Of a stretch of 23,576 nucleotides of DNA, positions 1 to 7,856 are shown piece by piece; within the stretch, counting starts at the first letter, position 1; every line of letters starts with the position of its first letter. Origin of the DNA: JAGTVB01 sp049282355. Lineage in GTDB: Bacteria > Pseudomonadota > Gammaproteobacteria > HK1. The stretch spans positions 1-23,576 of the forward strand of contig JBAPTW010000099.1 in assembly GCA_049282355.1 (NCBI GenBank). Direction: 5' to 3'. The notes below the pieces were generated by a model. That model saw only the letters and a list, made by a program, of their open reading frames with translations, searched no databases and was not told the origin of the DNA. The position numbers were made by a program, and so were the translations under genes.

Positions 1-127
1 GAACAAATTGCAGGGTGGTTACTTTACACTTCACTCGCTGTGGTAATGGCCTCAGAAGCCGCAGATATGTGGTGTCTATGTTTCTTGCCGCTCTTCCAAA
101 GTGTAAGGCAGGTTTGACCAGTCCCCA

Positions 128-229
128 GCAGCCCATCGTCTGGCCTCAAAGGACGCCGTGAATACATCCGTATAGGCTTGAGTCCGGCATCCCTGCCGGA
201 CACACCCTTGTGGCAAAACAAGGGGCTGC
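128..229. repeat. ~100-bp palindromic intergenic repeat, copy 1
   Basis: A core at about 143-216 recurs near the window end (copy 2, 23479-23576) with roughly 65 of 74 bases identical and in the same orientation. Inside the core is a perfect 8-bp hairpin: GTCCGGCA at 182-189, loop TCCC, TGCCGGAC at 194-201. The flanks are also complementary: about 128-145 pairs with about 212-229 at 14 of 18 positions (GCAGCCC against GGGCTGC at the outer ends). The arm sequences do not resemble those of copy 2, although the core does. This fits a REP/MITE-like element or a structured RNA. I do not recognise the family. Confidence 0.75.
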
Positions 230-284
230 CGCCTGACCGAACGGATATTGCCGAAAAGATGACCCTGGCCGAAAATTCGCTGCC

Positions 285-306
285 AAAAAAGCAAACCGGG
301 CAGGTT
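285..306 (-). terminator. weak possible terminator of the permease gene
   Basis: Read on the minus strand, AACC-TGCCC-GGTT forms a 4-bp stem starting inside the stop codon, followed after three bases by a run of six T. The stem is short, so this is only a candidate intrinsic terminator. Confidence 0.25.
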
Positions 307-1666
307 AGTGTGTGCGCTGACGGTGCCACTGGTAGATGAGCCCCCCCGCCAGCAGGGTGAGGAGACTAAACAAGGCCTCCCAGCCGCGGCTCACCAGCGT
401 GTAGCTGAGGATCCAAAAAGAGATGGTGAGGTAGGCCAGGGGTAACAGCGGGTAGGCAAAGCTGACGGCTTTTAATTTTAGCCAGCCAGGGCGGCGACGA
501 AACAGCAACAGGCTCGCGACGGCTAGCGCTGAGAATAGGACGAGCGTAAAGCCAATATAATAGATAAGGCTTTCGAAGGTACCGGTGAGGATAAGCGCGC
601 AGCAACAGACGCCCTGCAAAACAATGGCGACCCATGGCGTTTGCCAACGGGGGTGCACCCGTGCCGCTGCCCGCAGGAATGCCCCATCCTTAGCCATCGC
701 ATAGTACACGCGGGGCCCAATCATGACCATGGCATTGACGGTAGCCAGTAACGACACGGCCATGAGTATGCTGAAGGTAGCGGCAATACCGCCGCCAAAA
801 AGCGCATCGGCCGCTTGGGCGCCGATGCCTATGACTCCCTTCATCTCTGCCAAAGGCAGGGCGTATAGAAACAAAATATTGAGCGTGAGATAGATCGCCG
901 CAACCAACAAGGTGCCAAAGAAAAGGCTTCGTGGAAGCGTGCGCTGCGGCGTTTTTAGCTCGTCGCCGACGTACGTTGCGGCATTCCAGCCGCTGTAGGC
1001 AAAAGTGATAAAGATGAGGCTGATGGCAAATTGATCGAACAGATCATGGGGAGAGCTGCGTTCCGTCACTTGGCCAAAATGATCCCAGCTGCCTTCGCCA
1101 AAGGTAAAGCCGCTGATGATAAACAAAGCGATGACGATGACTTTGAAGCCCGTCAACCAGTTCTGCAGCCCCGCTGCCCGGCCCACTCCCCATAGGTTCC
1201 ATAGGGTGAGCAAAACGACGATCAGGCAAGCGATGGCCGTGGCCGGCTCAATATGGAGTCCGAAGCCATTCGGATTCGACAGTTGCAACATTGGAACAAC
1301 GTGACCCAAATAGGCAACGGCCGCCATGGCAGCGACGGCGATAGGTGCCGAAAAACCCGCAAAAAAACTAACCCAGCCGTCGACGAAGCCCCAGGCCGGT
1401 CCCCAAGCTTGCGAAAGATAAACGTACTCGCCTCCAGAACGAGGGAAATTAATGCCGAGCTCGGCGTAACAAACGGCGCCGGTCAAGACCAACAGCGCGC
1501 CGAAAGGCCAGATGGCCAGAACCAGCAGGGGAGAGCCTAAATCGGCAGCGAGGAAGCCGGTGGTGGTGAATATTCCGGTACCAACCATATTGGACACCAC
1601 CAGGCAGCTTGCGCTGAATACGCCCAAGCGTCGTGCCAAGTAGGGCGTTGCGGTATCACCGGTCAT
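305..1666 (-). CDS. APC-superfamily amino-acid permease
   Basis: Inner-membrane secondary transporter of the amino acid-polyamine-organocation superfamily, probably moving an amino acid by proton coupling or exchange; the substrate cannot be read from sequence. The 453-residue length and about 12 hydrophobic segments are normal for the family. The hallmark of the first, unwound helix is visible as VGTGIF (residues 28-33), and a Gly/Ser-rich segment containing YSGWNAATYVGDE matches the conserved TM6 region. The ATG at 1666 places the family motif at the usual distance from the N-terminus. No Shine-Dalgarno site is visible, because a MITE-like element (1670-1810) starts four bases upstream, so expression may be altered. 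It is transcribed alone, away from the baeRF gene. Confidence 0.9.
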   Translation of the reverse strand: MTGDTATPYLARRLGVFSASCLVVSNMVGTGIFTTTGFLAADLGSPLLVLAIWPFGALLVLTGAVCYAELGINFPRSGGEYVYLSQAWGPAWGFVDGWVSFFAGFSAPIAVAAMAAVAYLGHVVPMLQLSNPNGFGLHIEPATAIACLIVVLLTLWNLWGVGRAAGLQNWLTGFKVIVIALFIISGFTFGEGSWDHFGQVTERSSPHDLFDQFAISLIFITFAYSGWNAATYVGDELKTPQRTLPRSLFFGTLLVAAIYLTLNILFLYALPLAEMKGVIGIGAQAADALFGGGIAATFSILMAVSLLATVNAMVMIGPRVYYAMAKDGAFLRAAARVHPRWQTPWVAIVLQGVCCCALILTGTFESLIYYIGFTLVLFSALAVASLLLFRRRPGWLKLKAVSFAYPLLPLAYLTISFWILSYTLVSRGWEALFSLLTLLAGGLIYQWHRQRTH

Positions 1667-1669
1667 CTA

Positions 1670-1810
1670 AGAGCTTGTGAATAAACGGCCTACGCCTCCC
1701 GAGAGCGTTGGGCGGTGCTCGCTCCTCGCCTATCTAGCTGGATAGGTCTTGCGGCTTCGCGCCGTGCGCCTTGCTCTCAGGCCGCTTGCTACGGTCTTTT
1801 CTCAAGCTCT
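1670..1810. mobile_element. MITE-like 141-bp element with terminal inverted repeats
   Basis: The ends are inverted repeats. AGAGCTTG at 1670-1677 matches CAAGCTCT at 1803-1810 exactly, and over 17 bases the ends agree at 14 positions. Internal inverted segments also pair: CGGCCT and GAGAGC on the left with GCTCTC and AGGCCG on the right. A central palindrome reads CCTATC-TAGCTG-GATAGG. No ORF is carried, and I see no convincing target duplication. The left end resembles termini of IS5-like elements from memory only. It lies between the permease start and the end of the baeRF gene. Confidence 0.6.
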
Positions 1811-1846
1811 GATAAAGCCAGCGCGGCGCGATAGAAAGTCAGGCAG

Positions 1847-2965
1847 TCAAACGTATCGAAAAACGGCTGTCATGGGGCCGCCCGCGGGAATATCGGGAGG
1901 TTCTCCGCCGAAGAGCAAGCCCCCAGTCCGATAGACCCACCTGGCCGCCTGCGCACAGAGATCGATGTCGCCCGCTAATGGGTCTTGTCGCACTTCTAGG
2001 GCGCGAGTCGAGGGATCGAAGGAGCCGAATACGTCGGTAGACAGACTGAGGAATAAGATTTTTACTCGACCATCGAGTGCCGCTGACAGAATGGTTTGGA
2101 TCTCCTGGGTGGTCTTGCCGCTGCCTCGCAGCGCCTGGTATTCCTCGAGCGCTTTGCGTCGTGGGCTGGAAAACAGGGATTCCACGATGGGCCATGCTTG
2201 GGCATGAAGCTCCTCGGCGCTAAGCTGGTCGGGGTTACCGGTAATGCCTAATGGCAGAATATGACGGTAACTGCTGGCTTCCCGGAAGATTGGGAGTAGA
2301 TAGTCGACTGCTGCTACCACGAGCGGATGAGAGAGATCCTTATAGAGCGGCCTCAAAACGCGGTCGATATGCAGAAAATAATTGCGGTATAGGGCTTTCT
2401 GACCCTCGTCTCCCTGCCACAATCGCTGTGGCGCACGGTTTGGCTCGCGACCTCCGAGCTTGAGTGCTTCCGCCATGTTTGCCGGCAGCTCACTGATGCG
2501 GATCTCGCTGACATGATGACGCGTGCCCTCGAAAAGGCGCACTTCGTTGCCGCTGATCGCCATGATGTAGAAGATTTCACTTTCGCTCAGAAGCGGCAGC
2601 AGCGGTTTGAGGAGGAATCGATCCCCGACCGTGAGAGTGGGCGATGGTGATATCGGCAGCCGAAACACGGCATGGGGGCCAGGGCTGCAGAAAATCGCCA
2701 GGCCGTCGCTCAAATAGGGCCAAAACGCCTCGTCCTCAAGAAGCTGATCCACGGGGAACAAGATCGACTCCGCATCCGGGCGACGGATATCGCGCGCCAA
2801 CAACTTGCTGAAGGCCTCTGCCCGAAAGTTCTTGAGGCGGATTCGATCCTTGTCCGAGTGCAATGTTACGGGATGGGTCGGCAGATACATGGAAACGCAG
2901 GGATCTGCCTTGGTGTCGAGCAAGAGGTCAATGTCATTGGGGAAAATGCGGTCGGTGTGATGCAT
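1847..2965 (-). CDS. baeRF-family (bacterial archaeo-eukaryotic release factor-like) protein
   Basis: A 372-residue soluble protein resembling the baeRF families, bacterial relatives of the archaeo-eukaryotic release factor eRF1. Visible family-type features are the N-terminal strand with VSMYLPTHPV (about 24-33), the segment LSDGLAIFCSPG (about 85-96), the central FLLKPLLPLL then IFYIMAISGNEVRLFEG (about 117-148), and a C-terminal L7Ae-like part with RVKILFLS followed by DLCAQAARWVYRTGG. No GGQ tripeptide is present. The ATG at 2965 has a good ribosome-binding site (GGAGG, 2971-2975). It is divergent from the sensor-kinase unit. The family is proposed to act on ribosomes or stalled translation; the exact role is unknown. 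Family assignment is fairly secure, subfamily is not. Confidence 0.7.
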   Translation of the reverse strand: MHHTDRIFPNDIDLLLDTKADPCVSMYLPTHPVTLHSDKDRIRLKNFRAEAFSKLLARDIRRPDAESILFPVDQLLEDEAFWPYLSDGLAIFCSPGPHAVFRLPISPSPTLTVGDRFLLKPLLPLLSESEIFYIMAISGNEVRLFEGTRHHVSEIRISELPANMAEALKLGGREPNRAPQRLWQGDEGQKALYRNYFLHIDRVLRPLYKDLSHPLVVAAVDYLLPIFREASSYRHILPLGITGNPDQLSAEELHAQAWPIVESLFSSPRRKALEEYQALRGSGKTTQEIQTILSAALDGRVKILFLSLSTDVFGSFDPSTRALEVRQDPLAGDIDLCAQAARWVYRTGGLLFGGEPPDIPAGGPMTAVFRYV

Positions 2966-3148
2966 CGCAGCCTCCGAGCTTTCGATCAGGGATTAGCGGT
3001 GGGCGCCGTGTTGAGGCTCTCATGATGCCCCATCCTCGCTCCGACGCAAACCGGCAGTATAATCTCCTTGCCTCGGGTCGTGCATGCGCCATGGCAATGC
3101 CGTCAGAACCGCGATGCCCTGACGAAGGGTGGAACTGGAGGAGGTAAT
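2966..3148. promoter_or_regulatory. divergent intergenic region with candidate promoter
   Basis: This stretch separates the divergent baeRF gene and the kinase unit and must hold both promoters. On the plus strand a perfect TATAAT at 3058-3063 could be a -10 box for the kinase unit, but no good -35 box lies 16-18 bases upstream. No operator-like palindrome was convincing. Confidence 0.3.
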
Positions 3149-3301
3149 ATGATCCGCGTTAACTACGATGCCACCGCTGACCCCGGATTACGCCATTTAG
3201 GAGCGGCGCTATGGCGCAAAAAGTTTCGGCAAGTGGCTTGTTATGGCGTGGGCTGTGAGAAAAGACGAATCGGGAGGTTTACCGGTCGTGACGCTGCTTG
3301 A
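3149..3301 (+). CDS. possible 50-residue leader protein overlapping the sensor kinase
   Basis: An ATG at 3149 is preceded by a very strong Shine-Dalgarno sequence (GGAGGAGGT, 3137-3145). It opens a 50-codon frame ending at TGA 3299-3301, fourteen bases inside the kinase gene if that starts at GTG 3288. The product begins MIRVNYDATADPGL and is basic, with two Cys residues (31 and 36), no signal peptide and no membrane segment. I recognise no family. The arrangement suggests translational coupling to the kinase. Alternatively the site may be a relic of an earlier gene start. Support is the ribosome-binding site and the overlap only. Confidence 0.45.
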   Translation: MIRVNYDATADPGLRHLGAALWRKKFRQVACYGVGCEKRRIGRFTGRDAA

Positions 3302-5549
3302 GCAGTTTGATATCCAAAAACCGGCCTTAAGAATAGCCACCATTTTTTTCTTGTTCGGCATGGTCTGGATGGGTATCTCCGATAGAGCATTGGCCTTACT
3401 CAGTGGCGATCCGACGGTGACTGAGTCAGCCCAGGCCTATATGTCTTTGCAGACGTATAAGGGATGGCTGTTCGTGGTGTTTACGACGGTGCTTATCTAC
3501 TGGCTCAGTTGGCGGCAAATCAAGCAGCACTTGCAAATAGAAAGCGAGTTGCGCGAGAGTCGCAGGCGCTATAGCGCCCTGTTTCAAGCGGCGCCGGTTT
3601 CCATTTGGGAAGAAGACTTCTCTGCCTATCATTCTGCCCTCCAGTCCCTGCGCAAGGCCGGCGTGACGGATATTCGCCGCCACATGGGAGAGAACCCGGC
3701 GTTTCTCGAGGAAGCGGCGCGCATGGTGAGGATATTGGATGTCAATCAAGCGACGCTGCAATTATTTGGTGCGCGGGATAGGATGCAGCTATTGGGCGGA
3801 TTGGACAGGATCCTCACCCCTGAAGCCATGGAGGTTTTTCGCGAGGAGTTGGTGAGCGTCGCTGAGGGGCAAACGTTTTTTCAGAGCGAGGTCAAGTGCA
3901 ACACGCTTCAGGGAACGCCGGTAGACGTTATCCTATCGGTGCGGCTGTCACCGGAAGTGTCCGAGTCGCATTATGCGGTCATGACCATGGTGAACATCAC
4001 TTATCGCAAGCAAACCGAGGAAGCGTTGCGGGCCAGTGAGGGCAGGTGGCGGGCTATTTTTGAAACCGCCGCAGAGGCCATCATCGTGACGGACGAGGCC
4101 GGTAAAGTGGCCTCCTTCAATGGTGCCGCCGAACGGACGTTCGGTTACACAGCGGATGAAATGCTGGGCGAAGAGGCCCATCGACTGACGCTGGCCCCGA
4201 CGGAGCAGTGTGATAGCACGCTCGCCAATTGCCTTTGTTATCCGCAGACTGCCGTTCATGGCGTGGTGCGTGAGGGGGTAGGGCGGCGCAAAGATGGCAC
4301 CACGGTGCCGGTTGCGGTGGCAGCTAGCCAATTCGTTATCGGGGAGCGGAGATTCTTTGCCAGCATCCTCAGTGATATCACCGATCGGAAACGCGCCGAA
4401 CAAGCGTTGCGCGAGAGCGAACGCCGACTGGCGACGCTGTTGAGCAATCTGCCCGGGATGGCCTACCGGCGACTCCCCGACGAGCAGTGGGCGACGCTAT
4501 TCGTGAGCAGAGGGGCCAGACAACTTACCGGATACAAGGCCGACGAATTGATGTCTCGTCACGTCCACTATATGGATTTGATTCAGCCCGATGACCGTGC
4601 ACGTGTCCGGCTGGCAGTGCGAGAGGCGGTCTCGCGTCGACAGTGCTATCAACTCGAGTATCGCATCAGGGGCCGCGATGGGCGTGAACGTTGGGTTTGG
4701 GAGCAGGGCGAAGGGGTATTCGATTTCAACGGTGCGCCGCTGGCGGTCGAGGGCTTCATCACCGATATCACGGATCGCAAGCAGGCAGAAGAACAAGCCA
4801 GGCAGCATCGCGCTCAACTTGCTCACCTCGACCGGGTGAATACCATGGGAACGATGGCCGCCGGTATCGCCCACGAGATTAGCCAGCCGCTGACAGCCAT
4901 TAACGCCTATGCCCAGGCAGTTAAGCGCCGAATTATCGCCGGTACCGCCGACACGGCCAAGCTGCTTGATCTCGTCGGGAAAATCACTGCCGCCGCCGAA
5001 CGCGCGGGTGCAGTGATGACCAAACTGCGCTCACTGCTTAAGCAGGGGAACACCCATCATGAGCGGTTGGATGTCAACGAGCTCGTTCGCGGTGTCATCG
5101 ATCTGGTCAAGGTAGATAGCCGTTTCCTTCATTTCAAAATCGATCTGGGGCTGACACCTGTCGCACCGAAAGCGATGGGCGATACGGTTCAGATTCAGCA
5201 GGTAGTCCTCAATCTCATTCGCAACGCCATGGATGCCATGGAAGCCGTCCCCTCTGCCGACAAGATCATCACCGTGAGCACCTTTCAAGAAGGGGAAGCC
5301 GAAGTGGGGATTGCTATCGGGGACCGAGGGCTCGGGATGTCCGACGAGGTCGCCGCTCGCCTATTCACGCCGTTTTTTACCACCAAGGAATCGGGACTCG
5401 GGATGGGGCTGCCCATCAGTCAATCCATTATCGAATCACACGGTGGAAAGCTTTGGTATACTCGCAACAAGGATCGCGGGATGACCTTCCATTTTTCATT
5501 GCCCGTTGAGCCTGTTGATCAGAGAGACGTTCGTGCTGCAACCGCCTGA
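3288..5549 (+). CDS. membrane PAS-domain sensor histidine kinase (FixL-like)
   Basis: Autophosphorylating sensor that would pass phosphate to the overlapping FixJ-type regulator. I prefer GTG 3288, with GGGAGG at 3272-3277 (753 residues); an in-frame ATG at 3243 lacks a ribosome-binding site. Numbering from GTG: two membrane helices (about 15-38 and 58-76) flank a short periplasmic loop. Three PAS-type regions follow (about 92-240, 250-370, 377-500), the latter two ending in DITDRK. The HisKA helix has phosphoacceptor His529 in GIAHEISQPL, very like FixL. The ATPase domain has the N-box Asn646, DRGLGM (679-684) and GLGMGLPI (703-710). The second PAS resembles the FixL haem PAS around GRRKDGTT, but its nearest His (324) is two positions off the haem-ligand spacing, so haem binding is uncertain. 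Signal unknown. Confidence 0.88.
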   Translation: MTLLEQFDIQKPALRIATIFFLFGMVWMGISDRALALLSGDPTVTESAQAYMSLQTYKGWLFVVFTTVLIYWLSWRQIKQHLQIESELRESRRRYSALFQAAPVSIWEEDFSAYHSALQSLRKAGVTDIRRHMGENPAFLEEAARMVRILDVNQATLQLFGARDRMQLLGGLDRILTPEAMEVFREELVSVAEGQTFFQSEVKCNTLQGTPVDVILSVRLSPEVSESHYAVMTMVNITYRKQTEEALRASEGRWRAIFETAAEAIIVTDEAGKVASFNGAAERTFGYTADEMLGEEAHRLTLAPTEQCDSTLANCLCYPQTAVHGVVREGVGRRKDGTTVPVAVAASQFVIGERRFFASILSDITDRKRAEQALRESERRLATLLSNLPGMAYRRLPDEQWATLFVSRGARQLTGYKADELMSRHVHYMDLIQPDDRARVRLAVREAVSRRQCYQLEYRIRGRDGRERWVWEQGEGVFDFNGAPLAVEGFITDITDRKQAEEQARQHRAQLAHLDRVNTMGTMAAGIAHEISQPLTAINAYAQAVKRRIIAGTADTAKLLDLVGKITAAAERAGAVMTKLRSLLKQGNTHHERLDVNELVRGVIDLVKVDSRFLHFKIDLGLTPVAPKAMGDTVQIQQVVLNLIRNAMDAMEAVPSADKIITVSTFQEGEAEVGIAIGDRGLGMSDEVAARLFTPFFTTKESGLGMGLPISQSIIESHGGKLWYTRNKDRGMTFHFSLPVEPVDQRDVRAATA

Positions 5550-6168
5550 GCCGACGATCTTTATCGTGGACGATGATGAAGACGTTCGCGAGGCGCTGAG
5601 CGAGTTGCTAGAGTCGGTGGGTCTGAAGGCAGAGGTTTTCGCTTGCGCCCAGGCTTTTCTCGACCGCTACGATCCCGAGCGCCCCGGTTGCCTGGTACTC
5701 GATATTCAGATGCCCGGAATGAGTGGCCTGGCGCTGCAACAGGAGCTAAAGCAGCAGGGATCGAATCTGCCCGTCGTGATGATTACCGCTTACGGCGACG
5801 TCCCCACAGCGGTGCAGGCGATAAAGGATGGGGCGCTTGAATTTCTGCAAAAACCTTTTCGAGACGAAGAATTCCTGGATTACGTGCGGGGCGCACTGGA
5901 CCGTGATGCGGCCGGACGCCGATCCGAGGCGGTGCGAAAAGACATCCTCGCGCGGCTGGCGCGTTTAACCCCGCGAGAACGAGACGTTTTGGAGCAGTTG
6001 GTCAGGGGTGGGGCTAACAAGGCGATCGCCAAGGAACTAGGAATCGGTGAGAGGACTGTTGAGACGCACCGTTCCAGCATTATGGAGAAGTTGGAGGCAA
6101 GGTCGCTCGCCGGACTCATCAATACCGTTTTGCCCTATCTAAATCAGGGAAAGCTACAGCGCGACTAG
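5533..6168 (+). CDS. FixJ-type response regulator (receiver + LuxR HTH)
   Basis: Transcription factor partner of the kinase. From the preferred GTG at 5533, inside the kinase's last codons (17-bp overlap) and behind a purine-rich AGAGAG, it has 211 residues, normal for FixJ/NarL-like proteins. The receiver domain shows the acidic pocket VDDDED, phosphoacceptor Asp57 in LVLDIQMPGM, Thr85 in MITAYG and Lys107 in LQKPF. The C-terminal LuxR-type helix-turn-helix carries LTPRERDVL and NKAIAKELGIGERTVETHRS, the standard recognition region. A longer TTG start at 5506 is possible but would add nine residues outside the fold. Overlap with the kinase gene implies translational coupling. The target genes are not evident here; the neighbouring bioA is convergent. 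Confidence 0.92.
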   Translation: MLQPPEPTIFIVDDDEDVREALSELLESVGLKAEVFACAQAFLDRYDPERPGCLVLDIQMPGMSGLALQQELKQQGSNLPVVMITAYGDVPTAVQAIKDGALEFLQKPFRDEEFLDYVRGALDRDAAGRRSEAVRKDILARLARLTPRERDVLEQLVRGGANKAIAKELGIGERTVETHRSSIMEKLEARSLAGLINTVLPYLNQGKLQRD

Positions 6169-6206
6169 AAGCTGTTTTAGATTAGAGATGACTGCGCTTG
6201 TCCGAG

Positions 6207-6221
6207 CGGCGTTGCGCGCCG
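6207..6221. terminator. small hairpin between convergent genes
   Basis: CGGCG-TTGCG-CGCCG makes a perfect 5-bp stem between the ends of the regulator gene and bioA. There is no T-run on either strand, so an intrinsic terminator role is doubtful. Confidence 0.25.
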
Positions 6222-6261
6222 GCTAATCAGTGGGCGCCGCTTGGCGGTGGACAGGATGCGG

Positions 6262-7566
6262 TCAGATTACGGCTGTCAAGGCGTGCTCGATGATGTCATA
6301 CGCGCGCCGCAGTTCCGATTCGCTGATGCAGTAAGGCGGCAGCAGATACAGAACATTTCCCAACGGCCGCAACAGCAGCCCCTGGGCATGAAAGTAGTCC
6401 TTGAGCTTGGCGCCGACGGGAGACGTGTAGCCTTCTTTTTCCGCAACGATGTCCATTGCCGCAATGGTTCCGGTGAGGCGCAGTCGGCGAAGCTTCGGAT
6501 GGAGAGCGAACCTGGTGAGAGCGTCGCGATGTACGGCTTCGATCAGCGAGAGCTTGGCAAGGGTGTTTTCCTCATCGAAAACCTGCAGTGACGCCAGCGC
6601 GGCCGCGCAACCCAGCGGATTTGCCGTGAATGAATGACCGTGAGTAAAGGCCCGATCGAACGTCTCACCCAAGAAAGCTTGGTAAATTTCATTTCGGCAA
6701 ACCGTCACCGCCAGAGGCAAGAAACCGGCGGTAAGACCCTTCGATAGACAGATGATATCCGGCGTGACCTGTACCTTTTGGCAAGCGAATAGCTCGCCGG
6801 TGCGGCCAAAACCGGTCATGACCTCATCGAAAATCAGCAGAACGTTTGCCTGCTCGAGTCGGCTCCTCAGCGCCTGCAGAAAGCTCGGCCGGCACATGCG
6901 CATACCGGCAGCACCCTGCACGAGCGGCTCAACGATAAGGGCGGCGGTTTCGTGGCCGTGCCGCTCGAGGTACGCATCGAGCGTTCTCAAGGCAGCTCGT
7001 TCCTTGTCCTCGACTTGGTCGTCGCCCTGCCAGGTCGCAGGATAGGGGAGAGGATCCACCGAAAAGAGCATGGCTTCGAAGGCATCGAAAAAACCCGAGC
7101 TGCGCCCGGCCGACATGGCTCCCACGGTATCCCCGTGGTAACCGCCCTCAAACGCGAGAAACCGCCGCCTTTCCTCGCCCTGATTGCGCCAGAATTGCAG
7201 CGCCATTTTCATCGCGACCTCCACCGAAGTGGAACCATCGTCGGAGAAGAACACGCGCTCAAGCCCGGCGGGGAGACGGCGTGTCAGCTCGGTCGCTAGC
7301 CGTGCTGCGGGAGCGTGGGTGAAGCCGGCGAATATCACCTGCTCGAGCGTTCTCGCCTGCTCGGCAATCGCTTGCGCGATGCGCGGGTGAGCGTGACCGT
7401 GAATGTTCACCCACCAAGAAGAGATAAGGTCGAGGAACTCCTTGCCGTTGGCTCCGATCAACCGGCTGCCCTTGGCCGCCACGATCTCGATCGGGGCGGG
7501 AGCAGTTTGCTCTTGAGTAAACGGATGCCAAACATGGGCCCGATCGAGATCAACAACACTAGGCAC
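6262..7566 (-). CDS. bioA: adenosylmethionine-8-amino-7-oxononanoate aminotransferase
   Basis: PLP enzyme of biotin synthesis that moves an amino group from S-adenosylmethionine to 7-keto-8-aminopelargonate, giving 7,8-diaminopelargonate in the cytosol. Family marks are HVWHPFTQ (11-18), SWWVNIHGHAHP (50-61), GGYHGDT (141-147), the cofactor Asp247 in FDEVMTGFGRTG and the Schiff-base Lys276 in LSKGLTAGFLPL. The 434-residue length is normal for BioA. The start is GTG at 7566; the Shine-Dalgarno is weak. It stands alone, without bioBFCD, and converges on the two-component genes. The HPFTQ and SWWVN signatures separate it from the general class III aminotransferases. Confidence 0.95.
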   Translation of the reverse strand: MPSVVDLDRAHVWHPFTQEQTAPAPIEIVAAKGSRLIGANGKEFLDLISSWWVNIHGHAHPRIAQAIAEQARTLEQVIFAGFTHAPAARLATELTRRLPAGLERVFFSDDGSTSVEVAMKMALQFWRNQGEERRRFLAFEGGYHGDTVGAMSAGRSSGFFDAFEAMLFSVDPLPYPATWQGDDQVEDKERAALRTLDAYLERHGHETAALIVEPLVQGAAGMRMCRPSFLQALRSRLEQANVLLIFDEVMTGFGRTGELFACQKVQVTPDIICLSKGLTAGFLPLAVTVCRNEIYQAFLGETFDRAFTHGHSFTANPLGCAAALASLQVFDEENTLAKLSLIEAVHRDALTRFALHPKLRRLRLTGTIAAMDIVAEKEGYTSPVGAKLKDYFHAQGLLLRPLGNVLYLLPPYCISESELRRAYDIIEHALTAVI

Positions 7567-7856
7567 GGGTAGCTTCGCTCGCCTTGCTAGTGATTGACTA
7601 AGTTGGCCATAAGTCGGGTCTCAGTGCAGGATCTCGCGCTTCAGATCGGTGAAAACCGCAGGGTTCTAATCCCGTCTCGGCAGGACAGAGTACCTGTAGT
7701 AGTTCCACAGTGGATCGGGCGAGAAATAAATAGCTTGGCGGAATCCAGCTCCGGCGCGTCGCGGTGTTTCCTTGCGAATCGAATCAAAGCTTCAGCACTA
7801 CCTTTCGAGATTCAAAGCAACCCGGCATCTGTTTTCTCATCAGGCATCACAAGATG
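7567..7856. other. 290-bp intergenic region upstream of bioA
   Basis: No gene is supported. It must hold the bioA promoter on the minus strand. It contains a CGGT-GAAA-ACCG tetraloop hairpin (7647-7658) followed by a T-arm-like GGG-TTCTAAT-CCC (7661-7673). These look like a decayed class II tRNA 3' half, but no matching acceptor 5' strand was found. Confidence 0.4.

Noticed and set aside
24..329. 101-codon minus-strand frame at the window start
   Set aside because: It runs through the palindromic repeat and has no ribosome-binding site or recognisable sequence.
7631..7682. tRNA-like pieces: GATCT/AGATC stem, CGGT-GAAA-ACCG arm and a T-loop-like TTCTAAT
   Set aside because: The T stem has only three pairs, no 5' acceptor strand complements CTCGGCA, and the D arm is absent. 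Not an intact tRNA; possibly a relic or chance.
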